Assembly (NCBI RefSeq): GCF_000003815.2
Contig: NC_049983.1
Span: 11,103,870-11,163,869, forward strand
Length of the DNA stretch: 60,000 bases
From: Branchiostoma floridae
Lineage: Eukaryota > Chordata > Leptocardii > Amphioxiformes > Branchiostomatidae
Direction of reading: 5' to 3'
Part shown: piece by piece, positions 1-10,837 of the stretch
Layout of the letters: each line of letters opens with the position of its first letter
Position numbering within the stretch: the stretch's first letter is position 1
Translations under genes and position numbers: made by a program
The notes under the pieces: model-generated
Database searches by the model: none
Seen by the model: the letters and a program-made list of their open reading frames with translations, nothing else
Told to the model about the DNA's origin: nothing

Positions 1-465
1 TTTTTTAAAATTAAAGGTTGCTGCTTTTCTTTTTAAAAGCACTGTAGTTTTGTTACTACTTTGTTACAGTTCTCCAACTCCTCTGGTATTATCTTTTCTT
101 GCCCCAGTTGTACTCGTTGTATGCATGAAGATTGTTTTTAATGCTCTGGTACTGCTCTGGATCAAGTTTTTAAAAAGCTTTTTTTGTGTGTAGATTTAAT
201 AGTAGACTTAACTACATATTATACAAGGCAGCAACTGCAACATTGTTAGACCGTTTAAGGTGGTCAGCAAATCCAGTTACTTAATGAAATAACTTTGACT
301 TTTGATTCAATTTGCATTAACACACAGTGATTTGTAGAATGAGTCCTCCCTTCCTTAGCTAATGAATTTGTCTTTCCATTTTCATTGCAAATTGTACCAA
401 CTAAGTTAAAGTCAAACAAATCTTTCTGTTCCAAAGAAATTGTTAAAAAGTCAAACAAAACTTAC
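1..465. other. IMMP2L intron 4 (start), no gene seen
   Basis: AT-rich intronic sequence downstream of the fourth coding exon on the minus strand. I looked for the missing C-terminal exon of IMMP2L here and found no segment encoding a matching peptide. The two short overlapping frames (264-458, 385-591) are unsupported. Confidence 0.7.
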
Positions 466-481
466 TGGTCCAAAGAAATTG
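405..481. repeat. IMMP2L: 38-bp tandem duplication of an IMMP2L exon-intron junction
   Basis: Two adjacent copies (405-442 and 442-481) share GTCAAACAAA and CCAAAGAAATTG. The upper copy holds the last 16 exon bases and the GTAAG donor on the minus strand. In the lower, intronic copy the donor has become AGAAAG and the preceding bases read TTTCTTTGGAACAG, an acceptor-like string. Confidence 0.65.
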
Positions 482-568
482 CTGTCCAGACTATGTCCGA
501 AGTTGTCTCCTTCCACCCAACAGTGTCCAGACGGTACTCGAACATATCTGTTCTTGTATGTACGGGTT
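466..568 (-). CDS. IMMP2L: IMMP2L, fourth coding exon (gene continues beyond the left edge)
   Basis: A 103-base exon on the reverse strand. The acceptor CCCCAACAG|A is at 568 and the donor CCA|GTAAG follows 466. The first base completes Lys98; residues 99-132 start [14 protein letters not shown] and carry the conserved box HCWVEGDN, then [10 protein letters not shown], diagnostic of S26 peptidases of the IMP2 type. It ends in phase 0. Vertebrate IMMP2L is about 175 residues, so roughly 40 C-terminal residues are missing. No matching exon is visible in 1-465, so the last exon must lie outside the window. The exon end and donor are partly duplicated just downstream (see the repeat at 405-481). 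Confidence 0.93.
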
Positions 569-1787
569 CTGTTGGGGTGAAAGAACCATAGTTATCAGAA
601 TCATTGTATCAGTAATAGTATCTTAACTTCTCATTCAGACAAAAGTATACTCAATATTGATATCTATCACTCTCAAAAACAACTTGAAATAACTGTCTTT
701 TAAGGCAAGTTTCATGATGAAAGACAGTTCCACCTAAAGTTACATTATTTTTTTTGTACCATGTGAAAAGTAAACGAACCACATATCCAGGATTTCTCAT
801 GATTATACAAAAGAATAAATCAAATCAAATCAAATGTTGTTTAAAATGAGATTATTGGGGAAGATCAACAGGCAAGTATACAACATATACATGTAAAGAT
901 GAATAGTACCACATTAAACTGAAAGGACAAGCTAGGTAAGGACTACTCTACACATTTTTGTTTAATCACACCTATCTGAAATTGCCTACAGCATTACGAC
1001 ATATTATAAACAACTTACCCTGGCATTTGAAATGTGTGTCTTGATGCAAGGACAAAAAAAAATTATTTGCAACTGGCAAAATGTAAAACAAAAAAAAAGT
1101 TAATTAAACAACTATGCTGCATCAAAAATTCAAATACAACACAGTGAAAATGTTACATTTTGACTATATTTGACTGATTTCTAAGAACCTGGTACAAAAA
1201 CTGGGCCTAAACCATTCACGAATCTCTTTTTAGATTGAGCAAAGCTATGACATCCGCTCACTGAGAGACTGTCTGTATGGCTTTCATCTCAGGCACATCC
1301 TGTAACCTAAGTCAATAAATCAGCAGTTGATCTGGCGCCATGGCAACAGTGACGTCAGGGGCTAAACCATGTTTAAAAGACTGAGACAACAATCACTTCT
1401 GGACCAAAATGAAATCCCAAATTAAGGCATAAATGTCACTCTTTGCTTGCATAAGCACACAGTATTGTGTGTAGGCTTAATAATGTAAGAGTTATTTTGT
1501 GTGGATGCAAACCTATGGCAGAGATAGATGGAACATCAGTTGCCATGCGGAGACCTTGTCCTGCTTTTAGTCCTTCATATTGACACACAGTTCAAGGAAA
1601 AAAGGCCCAAATTAGGTCCTGTCTTTTAAAACGTTGGAACATCAATTTTGTGCCACTCTGTATGCTTCTGACCTTTAGTCCAACAGTTTGAAGTGGACAA
1701 TACAAGGTCTTAGCTAAGAAAAGCAACTCATCATGCTTGGGCAGGTCTGTTGGTGACAGCTTATTTAGTTTAACATCAACTTTATCT

Positions 1788-2082
1788 GTGGGTTAACTTA
1801 TTTCCGTCGTTGTTGAAACAGGGCATTTGGGGATATCAAGTCAATGGGTAGTGATTTTAAACTGTAACATTTTGAAAATACTTAAATATGAAACCATCAT
1901 CCATAGACTTGGCCGACAGGCTGAATAAAACTTCAAAACTTGAACTACATGTATGCGGCTCCAGATGTCTTACTGCAGTGTGCAAGATGTTGGTAGCTTG
2001 AGGAATGAATCCACTTTACTATATACTTATCCCTAAATGCCCTGATCTTAAAAACAATGGATATACATGTAGGTTACCCCAT
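1788..2082. mobile_element. Third, diverged copy of the same MITE family, interrupted
   Basis: Left half: GATATCAAGTCAATGG, GTGATTTTAAACTGTAAC, TTTTGAAAATACTTAAATA. Right half: CTAAATGCCCTGATC, AATGGATATACATGTAGGTT and ACCCC. These correspond to the two ends of the 41442-41621 element. About 100 bases of unrelated sequence separate them, so this copy is longer and may carry an insertion. Confidence 0.45.
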
Positions 2083-2762
2083 GTATAAAGGTGAACTAGC
2101 ATTAGAGTTAGATTTGAACAGTAAAAATGTGCAAGACTTTCTCAGCTTACACTTGATAGCTGCATTACAATTCAGGTCAATGATATTGGTGACAATTAAG
2201 TCAGAATGTTAGAGATCTACTGCACAATGTAATCAAGCCTGAAATGATTGACCTGGATTTTCCACTGAAACAGTGATCAAATCTGTCACATAATTCACAC
2301 CTACATGTAGACTGGATAATTATATAAGCTTTCTTCTAACATGATAAAGGGACATAGTAACTCAAGCTTGGGCTTTAAAATACATCAAAATTTGAATCAA
2401 TTAGATTACCAACATCATTTTATGTAATAATTTACCCATGGCTGTACTTTAGTGTATGTTATTCTTTTTCATCAGAAACACACTTCATTGAGCTTGAGGC
2501 TAGCATTGACTCATTTGAATGTGAAAATATTGATCGCCAATATTTCCATCAATATTTCCTATATGTGATTACTTTTGTAATGAAGGTTACTTGGTCAGTT
2601 GAGTAAATGTGAAGGAATGACATTAGAGAGGCCCAGTTCTGTCAAACATTTGTCTGTAATAATCAAGATTACACTGTACCTAAAGATTTAAAGTCAGGGC
2701 AAGGCCAAAAGATCAAAAGCACTTTTAAAAGGGAACACAAAGTGTTAGGATATTATAATACT

Positions 2763-2975
2763 TATTGTAAATGCAGAAACTTTTGTGATGGTTTAATGTT
2801 TGCGTTTTTCGCGGTGGCCGCTTCCCTGCGAATTTAAAACCACCACGAAAATTTTTCCATGGTAGTAAGAGACTACAGAGCAAGGTGCTACTGTGAACTT
2901 AAAACCACAGCGAAAAGTCCTTTTTCCCACTTCCGCGAAATTAAATCCCTGCAAACTTAAATGCATTTACAGTAG
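2763..2975. mobile_element. MITE with TGTAAATGCA termini
   Basis: TTATTGTAAATGCAGAAAC on the left faces its reverse complement, roughly ATGCATTTACAGTAG, on the right. The interior has repeated inverted TTCGCGG/CCGCGAA and AAACCAC words, so the whole segment can fold on itself. Only the outer 12-13 bp match well. A TA target site is possible but not proven. Lies in IMMP2L intron 3. Confidence 0.55.
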
Positions 2976-3077
2976 GTGATACTGAAAATGCTGTTATTTT
3001 GGTGATCTTTCAGTTATATTATATATAGTGTTGATTTCATGCAGAATGACATTAAAGTACTAATCAATTTTACTTAA

Positions 3078-4630
3078 AGGACAGCATCAGAAAATTTTCA
3101 ATTCATTATTTTCCAGTAGTTTACTCATTAAAAAGTTGATGTACGTCAATTTTTACATTCATCCGCCTAATATGACCCTGTAGACACGTTTGAACTTCGC
3201 GCTCTCCTCCTCTTCCCGCCGCGCTGGCCGATGACGTAATGGCCTCGTTCTGATCGTCTGAGATTGTATGACGTCACGGATCAGAAACTTATAGCCAGCC
3301 ATTTTGCTCGGTGAACCTCGGTCCTCTCAGCGGTAAATTATCACCCCGCCATTCTGGAGTTCAGTCCGTTGTTGTTGACAATTACTTTCGTGGACCTGTA
3401 AGTCGCATTGTGAGCTGCCTACGAAGCCATAGTCCCCGGGAGACTGAACATGAATGAGCTTGCCTGCGAGTAAACCGCGCGGCGACGGAACGAAACAATG
3501 GTGGTGGGGGAGGTTCACGCACCGTGCCATTCTGGGCTATTACAAGAGCGAGTTTGGGTCAGTTCTTACCTTCTCCTTTCCGGACAGCACAGCGATAATT
3601 ACACGTAAGCTTCCACGAATTTTGGTTGAATTCAGAATTGTCCAACTGGCAGTGACATTTAAAAAAAAACATTTTTCTTCTGACAACATACTCTTGATCG
3701 CTACATATCGAACGATCCCCTTTTCGCGCCGAAACAGATAGCACCGCAACTTGTACAGATTCGTGCGAGTTACGCCTCGCCTCTCACTTTATTTTCTGTT
3801 TCTCAGGTAAATTATCTGGACTGCCCTGTTTTTCAATCATGTAGCTTTGGCGGAGATTGTTGGGGGTTCAAACAAAACAAATCACGGACTCTGAAACGAA
3901 GCCGACATTTCGCGTCATTCACCATGCCGGCCTGTGTTGTATGTAAAAACAACAATGCTGTATGTGTGTTTTGGCTCGAAAAGGGGATCATCCAATATGT
4001 ACCGATCAATGGTATGTTGTCAGAGGAAAAATGTTGTTTCTTAATGTCACTGCCAGTTGAACAATTGTGAATTCAACCAAAATTCGTGGAAGCTTACGTG
4101 TAATTATCGCTGTGCTGTCCGGAAAGGAGAAGGTAAGAACTGACCCAAACTTGCTCTTGTAACAGTCCAGAATGGCGTGGTGCGTGAACCTCCCCCACCA
4201 CCATTGTTTTGATTTCGTTCCGTCGCCGCGCGGTTTACTCGCAGGCAAGCTCATTCATGTTCAGTCTCCCGGGGACTAATGGCTTCGTAGGCAGCTCACA
4301 ATGCGACTTACAGGCCACGAAAGTAATTGTCAACAACAACGGACTGAACTCCAGAATGGCGGGGTGATAATTTACCGCTGAGAGGACCGAGGTTCACCGA
4401 GCAAAATGGCTGGCTATAAGTTTCTGATCCGTGACGTCATACAATCTCAGACGATCAGAACGAGGCCATTACGTCATCGGCCAGCGCGGCGGGAAGAGGA
4501 GGAGAGCGCGAAGTTCAAACGTGTCTACAGGGTCATATTAGGCGGATGAATGTAAAAATTGACGTACATCAACTTTTTAATGAGTAAACTACTGGAAAAT
4601 AATGAATTGAAAATTTTCTGATGCTTTCCT
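3078..4630. mobile_element. 1.55-kb palindromic (foldback) element with TTAA flanks, Kolobok-like
   Basis: Two arms of about 660 bp (3078-3740 and 3968-4630) are near-perfect reverse complements around a loop of about 230 bp. The arms start AGGACAGCATCAGAAAATTT (left) and AGGAAAGCATCAGAAAATTT (right, reverse complement). TTAA borders both ends (3074-3077, 4631-4634). Each arm carries the same open frame (MSLPASKPRGDGTK...), a perfect CRE (3269-3276, 4432-4439) and a GTAAGT-type donor. A short frame crossing the loop begins MPACVVCKNNN, loosely like a THAP start. TTAA plus THAP would fit Kolobok; piggyBac is the alternative. Confidence 0.75.
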
Positions 4631-4659
4631 TTAACAATGAACTACATACAGTTGTCTGC

Positions 4660-5090
4660 ATTTGTGCCAAATATAGCACAAATATTTCATGCACAATAGC
4701 TGATTAGAAGCTTTTATGCCTTGCAAATATCAGAAGCTTTTGTGCCAACTATTTGAAGCATCTGTTCTAAATATCAGAAGCTTTTGTAGCAAAACAGAAG
4801 CTTTTGTTCCACATGTCAGAAGCTTTTGTACCAAATATTAACATATATCATAAGCATTAGTACCAAAAATCAGACAGTTTTGGCCAAAAATTAGACTTAT
4901 ATCCAAATATCAGAAGCTTTTTGTAAAAGAATATATCAGAAGCTTTTGTCCAAAAATATCTGAAGCTATTGTGTCAAGTATCCGAAGCTTTAGTTCAAAA
5001 TATCAGAAGCGTCTTTGCCAAACATCTGAAGTCTTTGTGCCAAATTTGTGAGGCTTTTGTGTCAGATATCTAAAGCTTTTGCCACCTAAT
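4660..5090. repeat. Degenerate minisatellite, AGAAGCTTTTGTGCCAAATATC-type unit
   Basis: More than a dozen imperfect copies of a 25-32-bp unit. The core CAGAAGCTTTTGT and spacer CCAAATAT recur from just after the palindromic element to about 5090. Copies vary in length and drift strongly. It adjoins the right end of the 3078-4630 element. No coding frame. Confidence 0.7.
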
Positions 5091-5623
5091 TCATAGACAT
5101 AATAGGACTGTTTACCTGATTTATGTAAAAACTGCATTTTCTGATTAAAAAGCTAATAGCTGAAGGGAGTGCCTGCTGTCATGGTTTTCCATGGTGTAAC
5201 ATTATACTTTGTAACAGTTCATCCACAACACAGGAAGTAGTGAATCAAACAAAGGCTCTAATATATGATGCTAATAATCATTTATGTAACCCTTGCTGGC
5301 TTGCATAAATCATAAAACCAATCATCATTATTATTCTCTGATATTTTGTACACAATTTGGCAATCCAACTTTTACACATCTCGTATAACATAGAATGTTA
5401 AAATGAAAAGCACATTGCATCCATTTATCTACAAGACCTTTTCATTCCATATACAGGAATTTTGCCTATCCCAAAAGTGTCACTGCCAGTATGTGTCAAA
5501 TTGGCGGCAAATTCCATCCATAACATGCTACATTTATTGCAGTGGACCACATTTTCTGCCAATAAGGCTTATAAGAATACAAGTCACATCAATAAACCTA
5601 GAGCTAAGTGAGGGCCAGCTTAC

Positions 5624-5689
5624 TTGACTGTGTCCCCTTCCAGCCCGATCACTCGCTTGATGATCCGTTGTTCGGGGTCACGGGGTGAC
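5624..5689 (-). CDS. IMMP2L: IMMP2L, third coding exon with catalytic lysine
   Basis: A 66-base exon on the reverse strand. The acceptor is CCCTCTGCAG|G at 5689 and the donor AA|GTAAGC follows 5624. The first base completes codon 76 (Ala). The exon then reads SPRDPEQRIIKRVIGLEGD and TV, and leaves two bases (AA) for the next exon. Lys87 in RIIKRV is the expected general base of the Ser/Lys dyad, with Ser39 in the first coding exon. Phase, residue order and motif agree with the IMMP2L family, so this small exon is linked to the exons 51 kb away with good confidence although no transcript is at hand. Confidence 0.92.
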
Positions 5690-7076
5690 CTGCAGAGGGA
5701 AAACACCAAGTCAGGGCTTTCATATCTGTATCAATCATTTCTGTCATACATTAAACATATGGAAGTGGGTCAGACAATTTGTATTGAGTATAGGGTCAGA
5801 CAATCTGTACTGAGTATCCTATACTCTTGATAGGATACAAGTTCATAAGATAGTTGTGTCCAAACTTTTCACCTGTAACAATGTATCTTCTGTTGTGTAT
5901 TCTGCAATGGTAAATCATTCCATCTATCTATATTAAACTTGTGACTTTCTTCACATTTGCTTCTTAGAAAAGCATGATACTACTGTGCAGTGAAGTCTTT
6001 TCCAGTGCCTATATTAAAGAATTAATGATGAAAATCCATAACCCTGAAATGAGCTTGTTATAAATATGTCAATCAATCATAGAAGGTGCAAAATGATGAA
6101 TCACTACACAAAAGGCACAGTACACGGAAATAGAGTAGTATAGATTTCATATTACAGGAGAATGCTGCATAGCATGTAAATCAGCACCAAGGACAGTGAC
6201 AAGTTAGCACAATAACAGTTTCAGCACTCCGGACAGACCCTTTCCTGAAGCTTGAAATTTAGTTCAGCATTTGCATTGTTATGTCATTGTGAGGTATTCC
6301 AACTTCAACACATGTTATGAAAATAAAGAATCTGAGTTTAAGTCAACAATTGATGAAAATTTTAAACTACAGGTCTGGTAGGAATACACAGACCCGTATC
6401 AATCTTACTATAAATGAGCCACTCAATGTTACCAGAAATGAAGAGAAACACTTTGTCTGTATAGGAGGATTAAATGACTTCCTCCAAACTGAACAATTGA
6501 GCATATTGAGATGGAACATCACCACAAAGCCTCCAATTTACTACCGCCATGCCTCGGACATGTACAGGAACATTACATCTCCTGCTGTATGATTGAGTTC
6601 TACAAATCCGAGCCATCCGGTGGGAAATCTGGCTGGGAGGAGACAATGACTACAGGGATTACACAACAGATAGTGGACGTTATGGTCTGTGTTAGAGGCT
6701 TATTGTCTGTCTGGAGCTACCTCATTACCATACATCACAGAGATCTCTAATCCCAGCAGAACCGCTACGGCTATTCTAACACATAAAAGAAGTAAAATGG
6801 CAGCCTTTAGATAGAATGAAAAGTGACATCAATCTTTCTACCAAATGTTGCAGAGGGTAGATAACAAAAGACAGCTGTAGTCAAGTCTGATTCAATCTAA
6901 TGTCAAAGTCAATCCCTTACATACATAAATTCTACCTCCAGGGTTGACGTAGATAGTAGAAAGAGGCAACCAGGAGAAAATGGAAGAAAAAAGGGAACAT
7001 TTTATGACAGGGCAGACTGACGGATTGAATTGACTACTAGTACTGATTAAAGATACACCTTTAATCAAAATCAACA

Positions 7077-7277
7077 GTGGGTTTGGGTGTGTATTGGTAC
7101 GTAAAAATTGAGGTCCAGTTCCAGTTCAGGTACAGAGGTCTGAACATGAACCTGCACCCTGATAGTGTACTAAAAGCATTTGGTCCACTTCGCACTCAAA
7201 GGAATCTGTTTGGGAGAGTATATCCGACTGACACTGGCACTTTAAGATCCTATTTTGTGTAAACAAGGTTTACTGCC
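7077..7277. mobile_element. Diverged relative of the LRRN-intron MITE
   Basis: The left part (GTGGGTTTGGGTGTGTATTG, then GTACG, A-rich, then GAGGTCCAG) parallels the reverse complement of the right end of the 50793-51230 element (TAGGGATGGGCACCGGTAC, A-rich, then CAGGTCCAG). The interior also carries CAGGTACAG and GAACCTG words. The right boundary, near GGTTTACTGCCTC, is uncertain, and no target duplication is evident. Confidence 0.45.
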
Positions 7278-9989
7278 TCTTTTAGCTTTGACCAAGTTTG
7301 ACTGTAGAAACTTGGTAGACATGATCATAAACTCTGCAATAGTTCGCTCATTATCTTTTTGGACCAGTGAGACTCAATACACCTGCCAGACTATAATCTG
7401 GTCATTTTCATAGGAAAACTTTTCCAGACAGCATCTGTTGTCTTCTGAAAGTGACACAGGGATGACGGCATAGCGCATGCAGCTGCTTGGGTAATGTTGT
7501 ATTCAATATGTCATTACTTGGATGTCTAACCCTCATTGGCACACATTAATACTGCTCATAGCCCAGCTGTACGTTTTCATGCGTTTGTGAGCACACCCTG
7601 GTAACCTTTCTAAAGTTGGCACTGCTGCATGGTTTTGCTGACCCAATAAAAGTCTACTCTCCCCAAAGGTGACTACTTAATCAATGTCCTGCTGAAATTG
7701 ATGTGCAGTGACCTAAAAGTGCAAGTAATGCACTGTGCAGAGGAATGTTTCCCCTCCAGCTAACAGTATGGTTGAACCTACTGAGGATCAGCATTCTTGC
7801 TGAACAAGCAAATCACTTAAATCCTCCAACACTAACCATGCATCATCCACGCAGGCATGGTGCCACAACAGTCTCTTTCATTTTGGGGCCATACTGATCT
7901 GGTTAGTTGAATGACATCTTTTGTGCTCCCAAAAACTGTTGCAAGCATGGGGAAACAATTGGGCAAGAAAATTATGCCCATTATAAGATCTAAGGTTGAA
8001 CAGATCACTTAAGAAACACACAGTGCATGGTATACTAAACAATATATTCTAGTATATTTTGTTCTGTTACATCTTAAGGATCATTACCACAGTGGTTATC
8101 TTTTGGTTATCTTGGTTGCAGCTGTTTTTTTCTGCAAACAGATACAAATTGATGCATGCATGAAATTCAGTTTGGCCTTAGGTCTTATGACAGATTTGTA
8201 TATAAACACAGAACACACAATGATAAAATAAGTCACTTGTTAATAAGACTAGAAAAAGATTAGCAGGAACTTCTAGAGATATAAACTTACCAAAACATAT
8301 GTATCAACCAAGAATTTGGGAATAGTCATACGAATCAGTAGTGTAACATGTAAGATGTGCAAAATCAGGATCTGCATGCTCGGAGAATAACTTAAAGGCT
8401 ACACCTGGTATGCGTGACTGAAAGTTGCTGAAAGTAGAGGCCTGTTTGCTATTCTCTGCACATTTGTCCCCCTGCTACCGCCAGCATCCTATAAGTCACA
8501 GTTAGAACCAGCTTCACAAAAGCTCCTGATTATTCCTTTTGCACAATCTGCATGCACAATTGATGAGCAGGCCAGTAAAAAGAAAAAGACACAGTGACTC
8601 AGAGAGAAGGTAAATCTGTTACACATGGTTTTGAATACACTCAGGAAAGAAAGACGGAGAGGACAGTTACATATGTATGGAGGCACGGCAATTTGAGAAA
8701 CACCTATGAATATATCTACAAGCTTCCTGCTGCGAGAGCTTATTGGCTTTCCTTGTTTATCAAGTCTGGTACTGTTTGAACGTATGCTATGAACTACTGA
8801 CCTGAAAGACGTCACAGCCACACCAAATAATGCATTCCCCATAATCTGTATAGTTTATCAGACAGCTGCAACAAAAATCCTGGCCATCCTGTACTTTATG
8901 GCTGAGAGCCAATGCATAAGTACAACGGTTTATTGCACTTACAGAGTGCAGTACGTATCCTGGAGCATAACCTGACCCGTGGTATCAGAGGTCAGCAAAT
9001 AAAAAGTGTCCTATGATTATGTTTTCACTTCCATTTTGATTCCTCATGGCTAACTTACACAATGCTACTGGTATGTCAAACAACATGTGTGTGATCTTGA
9101 AAGACCATTACTGAAGGGAAACCTATGACTGTTGAATGGGAGCATGAATAATATTTCAAGTGTGCACAACATTGTGCCTCCCTATCATGCCCCTATATCA
9201 CTGTCTTTTACTTTTAACATTAACATCTGATTCAGAATTCTCAACCAGGCTGAACAAAACTTGTTTGTTGGCTATAGAGAGTATCTCACTGGACTGCAGT
9301 ACGTTGATAGTGTCACTGTATTCTACAAGACTTTATAATGGGAATATCATGCAAAACGTACAAGTATGACTAAAAAGACAACAAACACAGAAAGGGTAAA
9401 AGCACTTGTTTTTTATCGATGATATTTGTACTGAAGAGGTTCATGTGGTAATGACAAGAATGTCTCCACAACCTGTCTGTCACGGTACAAAAAATTTAAG
9501 ATTTGAAATAAAGATCAACAACATGAGTTCTCAAACCATGAGTTGGACAGAAAGAAACTTAAAGCTAAAGACAGCCCAAATTTGTGATGAGACTATTTGC
9601 TGTCAACTCTTCTCACCATAAAACTAAAAGCCTGCAGTTAAAACTGTATCTTTTACAAGTTGTAACAGTATTTTTCTGACCTGAAATTTATTGCCACATC
9701 TCTATTTGCATCTCCCTGTGTTCTTTGCTGAGAGTAGCTCCAAGATTTATAGTCACTGATTGTATGGAAATGTTAACGCTGTATCTGGTTCCACACAGGC
9801 GTGTTAGTAAAGCCGCCAATATCACTTCAAACACTGTGTTAGTATGGTGGGCAAAGAGACCGTTAACTGACGTGAGTTTTGAATACATGGCTACTTATTT
9901 TTGGAGTAGGTTTACTCAGCAAATATAGAAATCACACGACAGGATGTACAATGTATGAAGCTCATTCTCACCTTTAAATACTAAATGCA

Positions 9990-10185
9990 GTTGCTTCAAA
10001 TCATGGCTGTCCCACTCACTGTTTGGGAGTCCATGCTGTTAATTTTTGTTGCTGAATCTTTCAATTTAAATATGACAAAAATTACATTTTTGTCAATTTC
10101 ATGCTATGAAATCCAGCTGTTTTGGATGGAAAGAGTAAAACCTTTGTGTCCCAACAAGCATAGACAGCTGTGCCTCAAAATGAAA
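9990..10185. mobile_element. Diverged relative of the 35969-36178 MITE
   Basis: CCCACTCACTGTTTGGGAG, CATGCTGTTAATTTTTGTTG and ACATTTTTGTCAATTTCATG follow the same order and spacing as in the 35969-36178 element. The ends (GGCTGTCCC, and GACAGCTGTGCC on the right) are degraded. No target duplication could be read. The 89-codon open frame here (9985-10254) is therefore transposon sequence, not a gene. Confidence 0.5.
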
Positions 10186-10560
10186 ATAAAATGCAAATGT
10201 ACCTTGTTTAAACTGCACAATTATCTGTCTCAGCAGTCTGTTGATCCTACTTAATAATTTGAAAGTACAGTACTAGAGGAGGTTAAAGCAATAAATGGCC
10301 TCATGGAGTGCCACTCAGTATTCTACCCTCAGGCTAACATTAGTGAGCTAATGCTGCAAGAAACAAAATGATGATATACATTTTTGTTGGACCAACGGAT
10401 GGGAGGGATGCCAGGGTAACATCCACCGGCATTATGTACAGAAAGCCCAGAATATTGAGAAAAGGACATTATCATTAGCATCATGTTGCAAAAAAACTAA
10501 CTGCCCAAAACAGGATGCGATTGGTCAGTTAAAGTAATAGCTAGCATTTGCTACATTGTG

Positions 10561-10824
10561 AATGACACAACGTCCAGGATTTTGAGAGTTAATTGTAAAG
10601 TTTTATAGTCATGTATCTGTTGTAGTTGGAGATGTAGTCATGAAGCTGTACATGTAATTGTAAATCATGTAACAACATCCAGGATTTCGAGAGCCAATTG
10701 TAAAGTTTTATAGCTATGTATCTGCTGTAGTCGGAGATGTAGTCGTGAAGCTATACATGCAAATGTCACAATGTGTGTAATTATTATCATTTTTCAATAA
10801 AGCTTTTAAAAAAACAAAAAAAAA
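10561..10824 (+). mobile_element. Retroposon 3' end with poly(A) tail and 13-bp target duplication
   Basis: TTGCTACATTGTG occurs at 10548-10560 and again at 10825-10837. Between them lie two tandem copies of a 105-bp unit (from about 10571 and 10676, each starting TCCAGGATTT and containing GTAAAGTTTTATAG), then AATAAA (10796-10801) and an A-rich tail. This is the mark of target-primed reverse transcription. Probably a 5'-truncated non-LTR retrotransposon or a SINE carrying an internally duplicated 3' UTR. No reverse transcriptase remains. Confidence 0.75.
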
Positions 10825-10837
10825 TTGCTACATTGTG

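Larger units (their letters stand above)
569..5623. other. IMMP2L intron 3 (5.1 kb)
   Basis: Contains a diverged MITE (1788-2082), a TGTAAATGCA MITE (2763-2975), the large palindromic element (3078-4630) and an AGAAGCTTTTG minisatellite to 5090. In 600-1780 and 2090-2760 I see only AT-rich sequence without coding or repeat structure. Confidence 0.75.
5690..10547. other. IMMP2L intron 2, 3'-most part; no gene
   Basis: AT-rich. Frames up to 117 codons (8489-8842, minus) show no family resemblance, no splice logic and biased AT-rich codons. It holds two MITE relics (7077-7277 and 9990-10185). Otherwise nothing can be named. Confidence 0.65.

Noticed and set aside
3902-4065. THAP-domain protein starting MPACVVCKNNN
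   Set aside because: Only the opening Met-Pro-x-Cys pattern fits. The later Cys/His and AVPTIF-type features are absent and the frame stops soon, so I keep it only as a hint within the palindromic element.
4660-5090. CRISPR-like array
   Set aside because: Repeats are degenerate and variable in spacing, and the DNA is animal nuclear.
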